Shown here piece by piece: positions 1-8,767 of a stretch of 64,000 bases of DNA. The position numbers were made by a program, and so were the translations under genes. Source of the stretch: Lewinellaceae bacterium (GTDB taxonomy: Bacteria > Bacteroidota > Bacteroidia > Chitinophagales > Saprospiraceae); assembly GCA_020636135.1 (NCBI GenBank), contig JACJYK010000001.1, positions 2,156,501 to 2,220,500 of the forward strand. The letters are read 5' to 3'. Under the pieces are notes generated by a model. That model was not told the origin of the DNA and made no database searches. It saw only the letters and a program-made list of their open reading frames with translations. Within the stretch, counting starts at the first letter, position 1, and each line of letters opens with the position of its first letter.

Positions 1-99
1 TTCAAAAGTGGAGAAGTTCTTTTTGCGGGCATGTTGTTGCAACCATTGGATCGCGGGCGTAATCTCAAACGTCGTGGCACTACAGAGTAATGATTTCAT
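1..99 (-). CDS. mqnB: Probable futalosine hydrolase, N-terminal fragment (cut by the window edge)
   Basis: An ATG at 99 opens a frame with no stop for 33 codons to base 1. The translation begins MKSLLCSATTFEITPAIQWL, which resembles the N-terminus of futalosine hydrolase (nucleosidase-phosphorylase fold: a short hydrophobic strand, then an A-T-x-x-E-I-x-P turn). Futalosine hydrolase removes hypoxanthine from futalosine in the menaquinone pathway. The start lies one base beyond the stop of the barrel-like gene at 101-928, so the two are probably co-transcribed. Only about 15% of a usual 200-220 residue protein is present, so another member of the same fold, such as an MTA/SAH nucleosidase, cannot be excluded. 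Confidence 0.5.
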   Translation of the reverse strand, partial: MKSLLCSATTFEITPAIQWLQQHARKKNFSTFE

Positions 100-100
100 T

Positions 101-928
101 TCATCTTTTTTTCAGTGGGATTTGAATTCCGAAACCTGGAGACCATCGCAATACAGGATGGTATCGGGCAGCTACCTGTATAATCCAGTGGTCCCAGAGA
201 TATAGGTCAACGCCGGCTCCAAACTGATATGGTGCAAATCCATGCCCCATTCTCAGGCGTAAATGTTCTTGGACCTGGTAGGTCATATACAGGTGGTAGT
301 GCCAACCTTCCACCGTACTACTTATCACTTCAGCTCCTAAAACAAGAGCGTTAGTGGGGTGGAAGCAGACACCCAGCTGATGATCCCACTGTGCGGGCAT
401 TTGCTCCAACGAGATGGATTGGGTGTAATAATTCGCCCGGTATCCGATCTGCACCTGGTCATTGATGCGATAGAGTGTACTGGCTTCCAGCGATATATTC
501 CAGATGGAAGCCCAATTGATGATGCTGGTGTTATGGAGCCCCGCCTGAAGGCCTGCAGACCATTTGTCAGAAATTTTCTTAGCGTAAGCTGCACCAACAA
601 AAAATTCAGAAAGGGATTCATCACCCTGACCTCCAATCTGAAATCCCAGGTAATTGTTATTTGCCATAGGCAGGGCGAGAGCAGCATGTGCCTGGATGAC
701 CTCTGCCAGCGTATAAGGCCAGCTGGTACCCAGGGAAATACCAGGGGTGGTGTATTGGCTCAATAATGCCGCTGAGCCGGGAAGAAAGGAGCTGCCATCC
801 CCGGTGACCGGTAATACTGTCAGGCCAAGTGGACCTGGCCCGGCGAAAGAACGAAACACACCTTGAGCTTCGACGGTCAGCCAGGATAAATAAAAGATAC
901 AGATGATATGTAATCTTTTCAATCTCAA
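101..928 (-). CDS. Secreted outer-membrane beta-barrel-like protein (PorP/SprF-like)
   Basis: 275 residues. A signal peptide (basic start, hydrophobic residues 7-18, cut near EAQ) precedes alternating hydrophobic/polar strands rich in Gly, Tyr and Trp. The chain ends in strand-like segments (WIIQVAARYHPVLRWSPGFGIQIPL) typical of Bacteroidota outer-membrane barrels, and overall pattern and length suit the PorP/SprF family, which often accompanies type IX secretion. No ATG fits; the frame starts with TTG at 928, three codons after an in-frame stop, so TTG is the likely start. The next gene begins one base after its stop. Exact function is unknown. Confidence 0.55.
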   Translation of the reverse strand: MRLKRLHIICIFYLSWLTVEAQGVFRSFAGPGPLGLTVLPVTGDGSSFLPGSAALLSQYTTPGISLGTSWPYTLAEVIQAHAALALPMANNNYLGFQIGGQGDESLSEFFVGAAYAKKISDKWSAGLQAGLHNTSIINWASIWNISLEASTLYRINDQVQIGYRANYYTQSISLEQMPAQWDHQLGVCFHPTNALVLGAEVISSTVEGWHYHLYMTYQVQEHLRLRMGHGFAPYQFGAGVDLYLWDHWIIQVAARYHPVLRWSPGFGIQIPLKKR

Positions 929-952
929 ATTACTGATTCATGAAATGAGGAT

Positions 953-960
953 TATTTTTG
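953..960 (+). promoter_or_regulatory. Putative -7 box TATTTTTG for the GNAT gene
   Basis: Exact match to the Bacteroidota TAnnTTTG element, ending 21 nt before the ATG at 982. No TTG lies 17-23 nt upstream, so only half of the promoter is recognisable. Confidence 0.4.
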
Positions 961-981
961 TAGCACATAACTTAATATCTG

Positions 982-1452
982 ATGATTGGTCCAGTAAGCT
1001 GGCAGAAAGCACAAAATAGCGATTCCACTGAAATCAAAGCATTGATCCGGCGGGTTATGGCTGAATTTGGATTTACCAGTTCCGGCCCGGTCCTGGACGC
1101 CATGCCTGATCCGGATGCATTTAATGCGTTGGGCTTTCTGGGAGTCCTTCGTTTTCAGGAATATATCATGGGGACCTATGCCTTTTTACCCTTATCAGAG
1201 GATACCGTGGAAATTCAAAAGATTTATCTGGTACCGGAGTTGAGGGGTAATCATTTGGGCCGGGAAATGATGAAGCAGCTGGAACGCATTGTCAGCAGCC
1301 GGGGTTTTAAGAAAATTACCATGTTGTCTTCCGGACGTTATCAGGCCGCTTTGCGGTTGTATGATCAATTGGGATATGTCCGATTGCATCGACCGGAAGA
1401 TACTTCAGCTTTCTGTGACTGGCAATTGGAAAAAGTATTACTTGATGACTAA
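982..1452 (+). CDS. GNAT family N-acetyltransferase
   Basis: 156 residues, a normal length for a single GNAT domain. Motif A lies at residues 76-105 (VEIQKIYLVPELRGNHLGRE), with RGNHLG as the acetyl-CoA pyrophosphate loop. LYDQLGYV at 126-133 is the usual C-terminal motif B. The protein should transfer acetyl from acetyl-CoA to an amine; the substrate cannot be read from sequence. The last 8 nt overlap the start of the nuclease gene (ATG at 1445), suggesting translational coupling, although no functional link between the two is obvious. Confidence 0.85.
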   Translation: MIGPVSWQKAQNSDSTEIKALIRRVMAEFGFTSSGPVLDAMPDPDAFNALGFLGVLRFQEYIMGTYAFLPLSEDTVEIQKIYLVPELRGNHLGREMMKQLERIVSSRGFKKITMLSSGRYQAALRLYDQLGYVRLHRPEDTSAFCDWQLEKVLLDD

Positions 1453-2341
1453 GCTGCGTTCCAACCATCGTCGTGCCCCGGCATCTTCCATTGGCCGCAT
1501 GATGCTGCTGGTGGTTCTTGGTGCAAGTGGTTTGGCTCTGGGGTACCAGCAATTTGGTCATTTACTCAACGGACTTCCAACCACTAATACCGTTGAAGCC
1601 GAACCGGTTGAAGATCGCTTTTATCTTCCGGACGCTGATTTTCCGGTGGAGGTGGTTCATCATAAGTATTTCAGCCTTGGGTACCTGGAATCTGAAGAAC
1701 AGTCGGCATGGGTTGCTTACCGGCTCACGGTCCAGGAGCTCAATCAGCCTAAATTGCCAAGGTATGATTATTTCGACCCGGATTATTCCGTATCCACCGG
1801 CTCATCTTTCCACCGGGACTATACCGGATCCGGATTCACCCGCGGTCATCTGGTTCCTGCGGTTGATATGGCATTTGATTCTGCCGCACTGAGGGAGACC
1901 TTTCTGATGAGCAATATCAGCCCCCAGGTCAGGGCTTTTAATAACGGTGTCTGGCGGGAACTTGAAGAACAAACCCGGGACTGGGTTCGGCGAAATAAAG
2001 AACTTTACATCGTTTCCGGTCCAATATTCAGTACATCCCACGACCGGATCGGTCAAAACCGGGTTGGCGTGCCGGAATCGTTTTTCAAAGTATTGCTGGA
2101 TGTGAAAGACCCGGAATGGAAAGGGATCGGGTTTATCATACCCAATGCGATCAGCGATCGCCCACTTAGTGATTACGCCTGTACAATTGATTCGGTTGAA
2201 ATCATGACCCACCTGGACTTTTTCAGTCATCTATTAAAAGATGATCAGGAAGAAGCATTGGAGTCCACCATAAACCTGGATCAATGGCCCATGCACCCTC
2301 ACCGGTTCGAATGGAGGGTCAATGAGTGGAACAACCGGTAA
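1445..2341 (+). CDS. Membrane-anchored DNA/RNA non-specific endonuclease (NUC1 family)
   Basis: 298 residues from the ATG at 1445; longer forms would run deep into the preceding gene. Residues 17-35 form a single N-terminal hydrophobic segment (signal anchor), placing the catalytic domain outside the cytoplasm. TRGHLVPAVDMAF at 132-144 corresponds to the DRGH motif with the catalytic His, with Thr instead of Asp at the first position. N-I-S-P-Q and the following N-N-G-V-W-R-E-L-E (about 157-174) match the Mg-binding Asn and helix of Serratia-type nucleases. A role in scavenging extracellular nucleic acid or in envelope defence is inference. Confidence 0.85.
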   Translation: MTKLRSNHRRAPASSIGRMMLLVVLGASGLALGYQQFGHLLNGLPTTNTVEAEPVEDRFYLPDADFPVEVVHHKYFSLGYLESEEQSAWVAYRLTVQELNQPKLPRYDYFDPDYSVSTGSSFHRDYTGSGFTRGHLVPAVDMAFDSAALRETFLMSNISPQVRAFNNGVWRELEEQTRDWVRRNKELYIVSGPIFSTSHDRIGQNRVGVPESFFKVLLDVKDPEWKGIGFIIPNAISDRPLSDYACTIDSVEIMTHLDFFSHLLKDDQEEALESTINLDQWPMHPHRFEWRVNEWNNR

Positions 2342-2373
2342 AGTCAACAACATCAGGGTTTAGGGATAAATTG

Positions 2374-2381
2374 TAAATTTG
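2374..2381 (+). promoter_or_regulatory. Putative -7 box TAAATTTG for the HerA-like gene
   Basis: Exact TAnnTTTG match ending 22 nt before the ATG at 2404, in the intergenic gap. No matching -33 TTG at the expected distance. Confidence 0.4.
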
Positions 2382-2403
2382 AAAACGAAAGCAGAAATAG
2401 ACT

Positions 2404-3972
2404 ATGAGTAACAAAGAATCCTTTTCGCAGGAAATATTAGACGGATATTCGTTTGAGAAGTCTTCGGTAATCCTTGGCGGTGCGATGTATGAAAAGCAAT
2501 GTTTGCCCGAGCATTTTGTCCGCATCCCATTGAAGACACTGAATCGCCATGGATTGATCTGTGGAGCTACCGGTACCGGTAAGACGAAATCGCTGCAGGT
2601 TATAGCAGAACAATTATCAGCAAAAGGAATTCCTTCGATGCTCATGGATGTTAAAGGGGACCTGAGTGGGATTGCAGCCAAAGGGACCTCCAATCCCAAG
2701 ATCGTGCAACGCCACGAAATGATCGGACTACCATTTCTGGCTGACGATAGCCCGGTTGAGTTTTTGTCCATTTCAAAGGAACCAGGCGTCCGTCTGCGGG
2801 CCACAGTCTCTGAATTTGGTCCTGTCCTCTTTTCCAAGATCCTGGATCTGAATGAAACCCAACAGTCGATTATCGCGATCCTTTTCAAATACTGTGACGA
2901 TAACCACTTGCCGTTACTGGACCTGAAGGACCTCAAGAAAGTATTGCAGTATGTCACCCAGGAAGGCAAAGAAGGACTTGAAGCGGAATATGGTCGTATC
3001 TCCAGCAGTTCTATCGGTACCATTATGCGCAAGCTCATCGAGCTGGAACAGCAGGACGCAGAGATCTTTTTCGGAGAAAGGTCCTTTGATGTGGAAGATC
3101 TGATTCGCCGGGACTCCAATGGTAAAGGTATCGTATCGATCATCCGTCTGACTGACATTCAGGATAAGCCCAAACTGTTTTCTACATTCATGCTTCAGCT
3201 ACTGGCTGAGATCTACTCCACCTTTCCGGAAGAAGGCGATTTGGAAAAGCCGAAACTTGCCCTTTTTATTGATGAAGCGCATCTGATTTTCAGCGAGGCT
3301 TCCAATGCCTTACTGGATCAGATCGAGACCATCATCAAACTGATCCGGTCCAAGGGGGTTGGTGTATTCTTTGTAACACAGAATCCTACGGATATCCCAG
3401 CTCCTGTCCTGAGTCAGCTCGGTCTGAAGATCCAGCATGCCTTGCGCGCTTTTACAGCAAAAGATCGAAAAGCGATCAAACTGGTAGCTGAGAATTATCC
3501 ATTCACCGAGAATTATAAAGTGGACCAGGTGATCACCGAGATGGGGATCGGAGAAGCGCTCGTTACAGCATTGAATGAAAAGGGGATTCCCACGCCCCTG
3601 GTACAGGTTATGATGCGTGCACCGCAAAGCCGGATGGATGTGCTGACTGAATCGGAAATAGATCAGATCAATGCGAAATCGGAATTGATCACAAAATACA
3701 ACCAGGTAATAGACCGGGATAGCGCTTATGAAATCCTGAATGATAAAATCTCGCGATTTGAAGAGAATGACCATCAGGAGGAACTTCGCCGCCAACAGGA
3801 CACTTACCGCACTACCAGGCGCAGTAAGGAAAAATCGGCCATAGAAAAGGTTTTTGAAAGCACTACGACCAGGCAGATTGGCCGCACGGTAGCCCGGGAG
3901 CTTACCCGTGGTTTACTAGGTGTGCTCGGAGTAAAAACAACGAGAAGCCGCAAGAAGAGCAGCTGGTTTTAA
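2404..3972 (+). CDS. HerA-like ATPase/helicase, DUF853 (YjgR) family
   Basis: 522 residues. Walker A GATGTGKT is at 54-61 and Walker B LALFIDEAH at about 284-292, followed by the sensor-like stretch GVFFVTQNPTDIPAPVLSQLG. The start (GYSFEKSSVILGGAMYEKQ) and the basic C-terminal tail (KTTRSRKKSSWF) fit the DUF853 family of single-gene HerA/FtsK-like P-loop ATPases common in bacteria. It probably forms a hexameric DNA- or protein-remodelling motor. No NurA nuclease or defence gene is next to it, so a phage-defence HerA system is not supported here. Confidence 0.85.
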   Translation: MSNKESFSQEILDGYSFEKSSVILGGAMYEKQCLPEHFVRIPLKTLNRHGLICGATGTGKTKSLQVIAEQLSAKGIPSMLMDVKGDLSGIAAKGTSNPKIVQRHEMIGLPFLADDSPVEFLSISKEPGVRLRATVSEFGPVLFSKILDLNETQQSIIAILFKYCDDNHLPLLDLKDLKKVLQYVTQEGKEGLEAEYGRISSSSIGTIMRKLIELEQQDAEIFFGERSFDVEDLIRRDSNGKGIVSIIRLTDIQDKPKLFSTFMLQLLAEIYSTFPEEGDLEKPKLALFIDEAHLIFSEASNALLDQIETIIKLIRSKGVGVFFVTQNPTDIPAPVLSQLGLKIQHALRAFTAKDRKAIKLVAENYPFTENYKVDQVITEMGIGEALVTALNEKGIPTPLVQVMMRAPQSRMDVLTESEIDQINAKSELITKYNQVIDRDSAYEILNDKISRFEENDHQEELRRQQDTYRTTRRSKEKSAIEKVFESTTTRQIGRTVARELTRGLLGVLGVKTTRSRKKSSWF

Positions 3973-4032
3973 TGCTGCTTACATTAGTCCATTGAAAAGA
4001 GAAATGATTATCCGCTACTGCGGAAGGGAGAA

Positions 4033-4596
4033 TTAGTTTTTGCCTTTGACCGTGCGGGTGCTGGGTGCTTGTTTATCAAAGCGATTCTGGAACATGATCA
4101 CGAAATTATCCCATGGGGTATCCTTGTAGTAATCCTTGGCATAAAAATGCATGATCATTTCCAATTCATCCGCGGATCGCATGCCTGGTATCGGCTGGAT
4201 CACCCGGAAATTTTCATCCATAAAGACAAGGGTAGGGAATGCCAGCCGGCCGAAAGTGAGTTCTCTGGCTAGGTCATTATATCCATCCTTGTATTTATAA
4301 GACTTACCCATGATCTCAATGGGTGTTTTGCACTGAGCGTCCAGACGGACCGGGTAGAAATTTTCGTTGATGTAGTCTGCGATGTCTGGCTCCTTGAGGG
4401 TAACAGCATCTAATTTTTTACAGAAACTGCACCAGACCGTATAAATCTCAACGAGTACCTTTTTCTTTTCTATTTTGGATTTGGAGATGGCCTGATCCCA
4501 GGTCATCCACTGTACCTGGGTATCTTGTCCATATGCCCATGGCAAGAACAGCATGGTAAAGCCCAAACTCCAAAAATACTTCCCCAAAATACTCAT
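4033..4596 (-). CDS. Exported thioredoxin-fold protein with CSFC active site
   Basis: 187 residues from the ATG at 4596; a GTG at 4611 in the same frame would add five residues before the signal peptide. Residues 5-23 form a signal peptide ending AYGQ. The redox motif is WCSFC (C56, C59) and the cis-proline loop is FPTLVF (P121), so this is a periplasmic thioredoxin-like oxidoreductase of the thioredoxin_7/DUF255-like group. Partners are unknown. It faces the convergent HerA-like gene across 60 nt with no clear terminator. Confidence 0.8.
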   Translation of the reverse strand: MSILGKYFWSLGFTMLFLPWAYGQDTQVQWMTWDQAISKSKIEKKKVLVEIYTVWCSFCKKLDAVTLKEPDIADYINENFYPVRLDAQCKTPIEIMGKSYKYKDGYNDLARELTFGRLAFPTLVFMDENFRVIQPIPGMRSADELEMIMHFYAKDYYKDTPWDNFVIMFQNRFDKQAPSTRTVKGKN

Positions 4597-4700
4597 GTTG
4601 TTATTACACACGTCTAATTATCAAAACAATGTACAATTAATGAACACTTATAGCCAAATCTTTACGCCCGGCACCCTTACATTTAAAATAATTTTAACGA

Positions 4701-5765
4701 TTACCATACCAGATTTGAATCCAGCGTGATCACTTCATTATCCCCGAGCAGGAACCTTTCCCGGAGACTTCCTTCTGGTTGAGGGGCTTGGAGACCATGC
4801 GACAATATTTTTGAGTTGCTGCGAATGATACGTGCTTCATCCCATTTTTTTTGAGCAATAAAGGCACGTAACGTTTGCGGCCCGCCTTCGACCAGAAGAC
4901 TGTTGATTGGAAATTGCATCAGGTTTTCAAGAATGAAGTCGATGTGTGTATTCTTACTTTCAGGCAGTTCAAATTGATGGATATGGTCTGGAAGGCTTTT
5001 CTGGATCCGGGGAGTGAAGACGATGGTGGGACAATCGGTGTTCCAAAGTGCCCGTTGGAGTGGTAATTGCTCTCTGGTGCTGTACACCACCCGGTGTGGA
5101 GAGCGGCCCCAGTAGAGTCGATTGTTCAATTTGGGGTCATCCACGATGACGGTTTTTCCACCTACCAAAAAAGCATCGATCTCATGCCGCCATCGGTGGG
5201 TAAGCACCTGGCTGAAATCATTGGAGATGCGCACATTTTTCTCAGCCTGACCCATAAAACCATCCGTTGATTCTGCCCATTTAAGGATCACGTAAGGCCT
5301 GTTCTTCACCATACGTGTACGGAAAGCCCTGATGAGTTCTTCACCTTCTTCCTGCAGGACACCAAGTGTAACATTCCGCCCGGCATCCCGCAAGCGGGCA
5401 ATGCTCTTGCCAGCCACCTGGGGGTTTGGATCTATGCAGCTGATCACGATATTTTGGACTGGGCTTTCCATGATGCGGTTTACACACGGAGGATTAAAAC
5501 CATAATGAAAACAAGGCTCGAGCGAAACATAAAGCGTTGCTCTGGATAATATTTCATCCGGCAGGTCAGCTGCTTTGGTCAAAGCCATAGCCTCAGCGTG
5601 GATGTGGCGATAGCGGGGGTGAAACCCTTCGGTCAGGATTTGATCGCCCAGGGCCAGAACAGAACCAACCATCGGATTAGGCGACGTGTATCCCTCGCCT
5701 TGCCGGGCCAGGTCCAGACAACGGCGCATCATTTTCTCCGCAATATGGTCGGAGTCCGGTGCCAA
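4701..5765 (-). CDS. ribD: Bifunctional riboflavin deaminase/reductase RibD
   Basis: 354 residues. The N-terminal deaminase domain has the zinc triad HAE (H56, E58) with C85 and C94 in PCFHYGFNPPC. The C-terminal reductase domain starts near residue 155 (RPYVILKWAESTDGFM) and includes LLVEGGPQTLRAF. It carries out the second and third steps of riboflavin synthesis. The only start consistent with the family N-terminus is TTG at 5765; an in-frame stop lies upstream and no in-frame ATG precedes MMRRCLDLA. It lies 56 nt downstream of sucC on the same strand. Confidence 0.93.
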   Translation of the reverse strand: MAPDSDHIAEKMMRRCLDLARQGEGYTSPNPMVGSVLALGDQILTEGFHPRYRHIHAEAMALTKAADLPDEILSRATLYVSLEPCFHYGFNPPCVNRIMESPVQNIVISCIDPNPQVAGKSIARLRDAGRNVTLGVLQEEGEELIRAFRTRMVKNRPYVILKWAESTDGFMGQAEKNVRISNDFSQVLTHRWRHEIDAFLVGGKTVIVDDPKLNNRLYWGRSPHRVVYSTREQLPLQRALWNTDCPTIVFTPRIQKSLPDHIHQFELPESKNTHIDFILENLMQFPINSLLVEGGPQTLRAFIAQKKWDEARIIRSNSKILSHGLQAPQPEGSLRERFLLGDNEVITLDSNLVW

Positions 5766-5821
5766 TACATTTTTATTTTGAGGTGGAGCTGTGCATGTGA
5801 TTCAGCTTCCCTGGTTACCGA

Positions 5822-7024
5822 TTATTGGAGCGCTTCCTGAACCAATTCGGCTGCCTCCTTGAGCAGAATGGCAGAACGTACTTTCAGGCCGGATTCGTCG
5901 ATGATCTGTTTGGCCAACTCGGCATTTGTTCCTTGCAGACGTACAATGATCGGAACCTTTATGTCTCCGATATTTTTATATGCCTGAACAACACCATTTG
6001 CCACCCGGTCACACCGTACAATCCCACCGAAAATATTGATGAGTATCGCTTTTACGTTTGGATCTTTCAGTATGATTCGGAATGCTTGTTCAACACGATT
6101 TGCATCGGCTGTTCCTCCAACATCCAGGAAGTTAGCCGGGTCTCCTCCGGACAATTTGATGATGTCCATCGTAGCCATCGCGAGGCCGGCGCCATTGACC
6201 ATACAGCCCACATTACCATCCAGTTTGACGAAATTCAGGTCGTGTTCACGGGCTTCAACCTCTGTCGGATCTTCTTCACTGAGGTCACGCCAGGATTCCA
6301 GGTCAGGATGACGATACAATCCATTGTCATCCAGGGTCACTTTTGCATCTACGGCAAGAATATGTCCATCACCCGTTTCCAGGCAGGGATTGATCTCGAT
6401 GAGGGATGCATCTGCACCTATGAACGCCTTATAAAGTGCTTGGACAAATTTTACCATTTCTTTAAAGGCATTGCCGGATAATCCCAGGTTAAAGGCAATT
6501 TTTCGAGCCTGAAAGCCTATCATCCCTGCAGAAGGGTCGATGTACTCTTTGTGGACAAGATGAGGTGTTTGTTCAGCAACCTCTTCAATATTCATTCCTC
6601 CTTCCGTCGAATAAATAATCACATTTTGTTTGCGCTCGCGATCCATCAGTACGGATACGTAGTACTCTTTGCAGTCTTCGAAACGCGGGACGTAGCAGTC
6701 TTCGGCGATCAGCACTTTACTGACAAGTTTGCCAGGACCATTCAAGCCACCTGGAGTCTGGGGGGTCTTAAGCATCATCCCCAGAATATTACCGGCTTTT
6801 TCGCGAAGTTCTTCTTCATTTTTCACCAGCTTGACACCTCCGCCTTTACCCCGGCCACCAGCGTGGATCTGTGCTTTTATTACTGCGACCGGTGATCCGG
6901 TCTGTGCACTGAGCCGCTGATAAGCAACGATAGCCTCCTCTTTGGTTTCAGCCAATATGCCTTCCTGTACGGCTACCCCATACCTTTTTAAAAGTTCTTT
7001 ACCTTGATATTCGTGTAAATTCAT
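5822..7024 (-). CDS. sucC: Succinyl-CoA ligase (ADP-forming) subunit beta
   Basis: 400 residues, full length. MNLHEYQGKELLKRYGV opens the ATP-grasp domain; IKAQIHAGGRGKGGGVKLV is its nucleotide loop. The C-terminal ligase domain has GLAMATMDIIKLSGG, NFLDVGGTA and NIFGGIVRCD. It joins succinate and CoA in the TCA cycle, with SucD as partner. sucD is not in this window, so the two subunits are encoded separately here. GTACTTTGTG about 30 nt upstream is one base short of a TAnnTTTG box. Confidence 0.97.
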   Translation of the reverse strand: MNLHEYQGKELLKRYGVAVQEGILAETKEEAIVAYQRLSAQTGSPVAVIKAQIHAGGRGKGGGVKLVKNEEELREKAGNILGMMLKTPQTPGGLNGPGKLVSKVLIAEDCYVPRFEDCKEYYVSVLMDRERKQNVIIYSTEGGMNIEEVAEQTPHLVHKEYIDPSAGMIGFQARKIAFNLGLSGNAFKEMVKFVQALYKAFIGADASLIEINPCLETGDGHILAVDAKVTLDDNGLYRHPDLESWRDLSEEDPTEVEAREHDLNFVKLDGNVGCMVNGAGLAMATMDIIKLSGGDPANFLDVGGTADANRVEQAFRIILKDPNVKAILINIFGGIVRCDRVANGVVQAYKNIGDIKVPIIVRLQGTNAELAKQIIDESGLKVRSAILLKEAAELVQEALQ

Positions 7025-7088
7025 TTGTTGCGAGTTCCGTTTTCAAAATGCTCGCACAAAGTACGGAAAAGAAGGATTTTTGCCTGAA

Positions 7089-8621
7089 TTATCCCCCGAC
7101 AATAATTTTTTGAACGACCGTTCCCTGATCGGTTTGAAGGCGAATAAGGTAGAAGCCGGCCGGGATGGAATTCAACTGCAGCGTTTTCCGGTTGGAACCA
7201 GGAGTGAAGTACTGGTCGCCCCAACGTTGTAGCAGCCGACCGGAAACATCAATCAGATTGATCTCACTGTCGAACCCGATTTCTGTATCCAGTTCTACAT
7301 GGATGACATCATTTGCATGCAGCAGGGTAGGATATATATTGAGAAACTGAACAAAGGGTAATTCCTGAACAGATACGGTTTTAGCCGTTTTAAATCGCCG
7401 GGCCGGAGTAGCATCGGCACAAGTATAATATTCATTAAAGGGCCGCACCCGCCAGAAGTAATTCCGCTCGGGATCCAAGTCCTGGATCAGGATTGAATCC
7501 ACATTGGTGATTTCCGAGATGGGGGCATAATCAAAGGATGGAGACCGGTCAACCTCAACCAGGTAAAAATCAGCTCCGGATACTCCCTGCCATTTGAGCA
7601 TTACTTGCCGGTCACGGTTGACCTGCTCCTGATCACCAGGGCTGACCAGATAGACCGGGTCTTTAATCTCAGCGATATTCGGTTGATAGTTGCTTCGCAG
7701 ATAATCGCGATCCTTACTCAATAAGCTGCGCTGAATTTCTGTCTTCTGCCCATCGGTAAAGATGTAATTGGAACAACCAAAAAAGTAGTTCATGTAGTTA
7801 TTTACCTGAGGCTGGACGGGTTTACCATCCGGATCAAGTGCATTCAGTTTGTAAGTGCAGTCGTTACCTCCAAAGTTGTAATCAGCAGGGGTGTCGCAAA
7901 TCCCGTCACCGACCGGATTGTTGTCCTGTGAGAGGTCCGGGTTACAATTTGAACCGTCGGCATATTCATTGATGGTATGTCCATCGGGAGCATATTTTTG
8001 AACGGGATTGCCGTGAACAGCAGGGTCCCAGGGTTCGCTATCCCAGCCATGAAAAGTATGCGGCAGACTAAAGTAGTGTCCTACTTCATGGGTGAGTACC
8101 CGCTCGTCCTGAGCATAGATTTTGCGGACAATGATCCAGTCCAGTGTGAGACCGCCCTGGTAATAGGCCGCTATGGGCTGATCTTCAACGGTCTGTTCGG
8201 TATAAAATACATTCAGGGCGTTGAGCCTGCGGATATCACGGATGAGGCTGATGCCTGTGGTGGTTCCCGGCTTCGTATTGATGGTGTTGTTGTTGATGTA
8301 ATTAAAGCCGTCCTTTATGTAGAATTGTATGCCCTGGTCGGCATAATTTTCATTCAACTGACAGAGGGCGTCCAGTAGTTTTTCTTCTTCGATACGGCCT
8401 TTCCCCTGAGCATCTGCTACAATGTGAAATTTAAGGGGAACATAAGTTACTTCCCGGGGAGAAACGAAATCAGCCATCGCTTTGCGGTTGTCCAGCATCC
8501 GTTGCTTGATGCTTTCCAAATCCTGGGTGCCACAGCGAGGAACTACTTCTTGAGCGAATACCGTATTGATTGCAGTGAAAAGGAAGAGGAGTGTTAAGAT
8601 TGACCAGGTCTTATTTCCCAC
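7089..8621 (-). CDS. Secreted M43 (pappalysin-like) metalloprotease with T9SS sorting domain
   Basis: 510 residues. A signal peptide (1-23, ending VFAQ) is followed by a metzincin domain with the zinc motif HEVGHYFSLPH at 178-188 and a Met-turn (NNYMNYFFGC, about 275-285). A fibronectin type III-like domain spans roughly 325-420 (WRVRPFNEYY). The C-terminal 80 residues form a type A sorting domain ending in FYLIRLQTDQGTVVQKIIV, so the protein should leave the cell by type IX secretion. The start is GTG at 8621; no ATG exists in frame upstream or before the signal peptide. It is divergent from mdh. Confidence 0.88.
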   Translation of the reverse strand: MGNKTWSILTLLFLFTAINTVFAQEVVPRCGTQDLESIKQRMLDNRKAMADFVSPREVTYVPLKFHIVADAQGKGRIEEEKLLDALCQLNENYADQGIQFYIKDGFNYINNNTINTKPGTTTGISLIRDIRRLNALNVFYTEQTVEDQPIAAYYQGGLTLDWIIVRKIYAQDERVLTHEVGHYFSLPHTFHGWDSEPWDPAVHGNPVQKYAPDGHTINEYADGSNCNPDLSQDNNPVGDGICDTPADYNFGGNDCTYKLNALDPDGKPVQPQVNNYMNYFFGCSNYIFTDGQKTEIQRSLLSKDRDYLRSNYQPNIAEIKDPVYLVSPGDQEQVNRDRQVMLKWQGVSGADFYLVEVDRSPSFDYAPISEITNVDSILIQDLDPERNYFWRVRPFNEYYTCADATPARRFKTAKTVSVQELPFVQFLNIYPTLLHANDVIHVELDTEIGFDSEINLIDVSGRLLQRWGDQYFTPGSNRKTLQLNSIPAGFYLIRLQTDQGTVVQKIIVGG

Positions 8622-8650
8622 GTTTGCTTCAAGATTATGATTATGAATAC

Positions 8651-8667
8651 CAAAAATAGCAAAATTA
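8651..8667 (-). promoter_or_regulatory. Two overlapping -7-like boxes for the M43 protease gene
   Basis: On the minus strand TAATTTTG (8660-8667) and TATTTTTG (8651-8658) both match TAnnTTTG, 38 and 29 nt before the GTG start. Neither has a TTG 17-23 nt upstream. Confidence 0.35.
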
Positions 8668-8711
8668 GTTCCATTATTTCCACATTATTTTTCCACAACA
8701 CCTGGCATAAC

Positions 8712-8743
8712 TTGTAACTGTAGAGCGAAATGGAGTACCTTTG
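8712..8743 (+). promoter_or_regulatory. Promoter of mdh (TTG-N21-TACCTTTG)
   Basis: TTG at 8712-8714 and TACCTTTG at 8736-8743 are separated by 21 nt, matching the Bacteroidota TTG-N17-23-TAnnTTTG promoter. The -7 box ends 24 nt before the ATG at 8768, leaving a short leader. Confidence 0.6.
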
Positions 8744-8767
8744 GGCGTCTCAAAAAAAGCAGATATT

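Noticed and set aside
2319..3158. 279-codon open frame antisense to the HerA-like gene
   Set aside because: Overlaps the Walker A part of a clear P-loop ATPase gene; Ser/Arg-rich shadow translation.
2404..3972. HerA as part of a HerA-SIR2/NurA phage defence system
   Set aside because: The family is the stand-alone DUF853 type, and neighbours are a nuclease with a membrane anchor and a thioredoxin, not defence genes.
5825..6481. 218-codon open frame antisense to sucC
   Set aside because: Shadow of the sucC coding strand; no recognisable domain.
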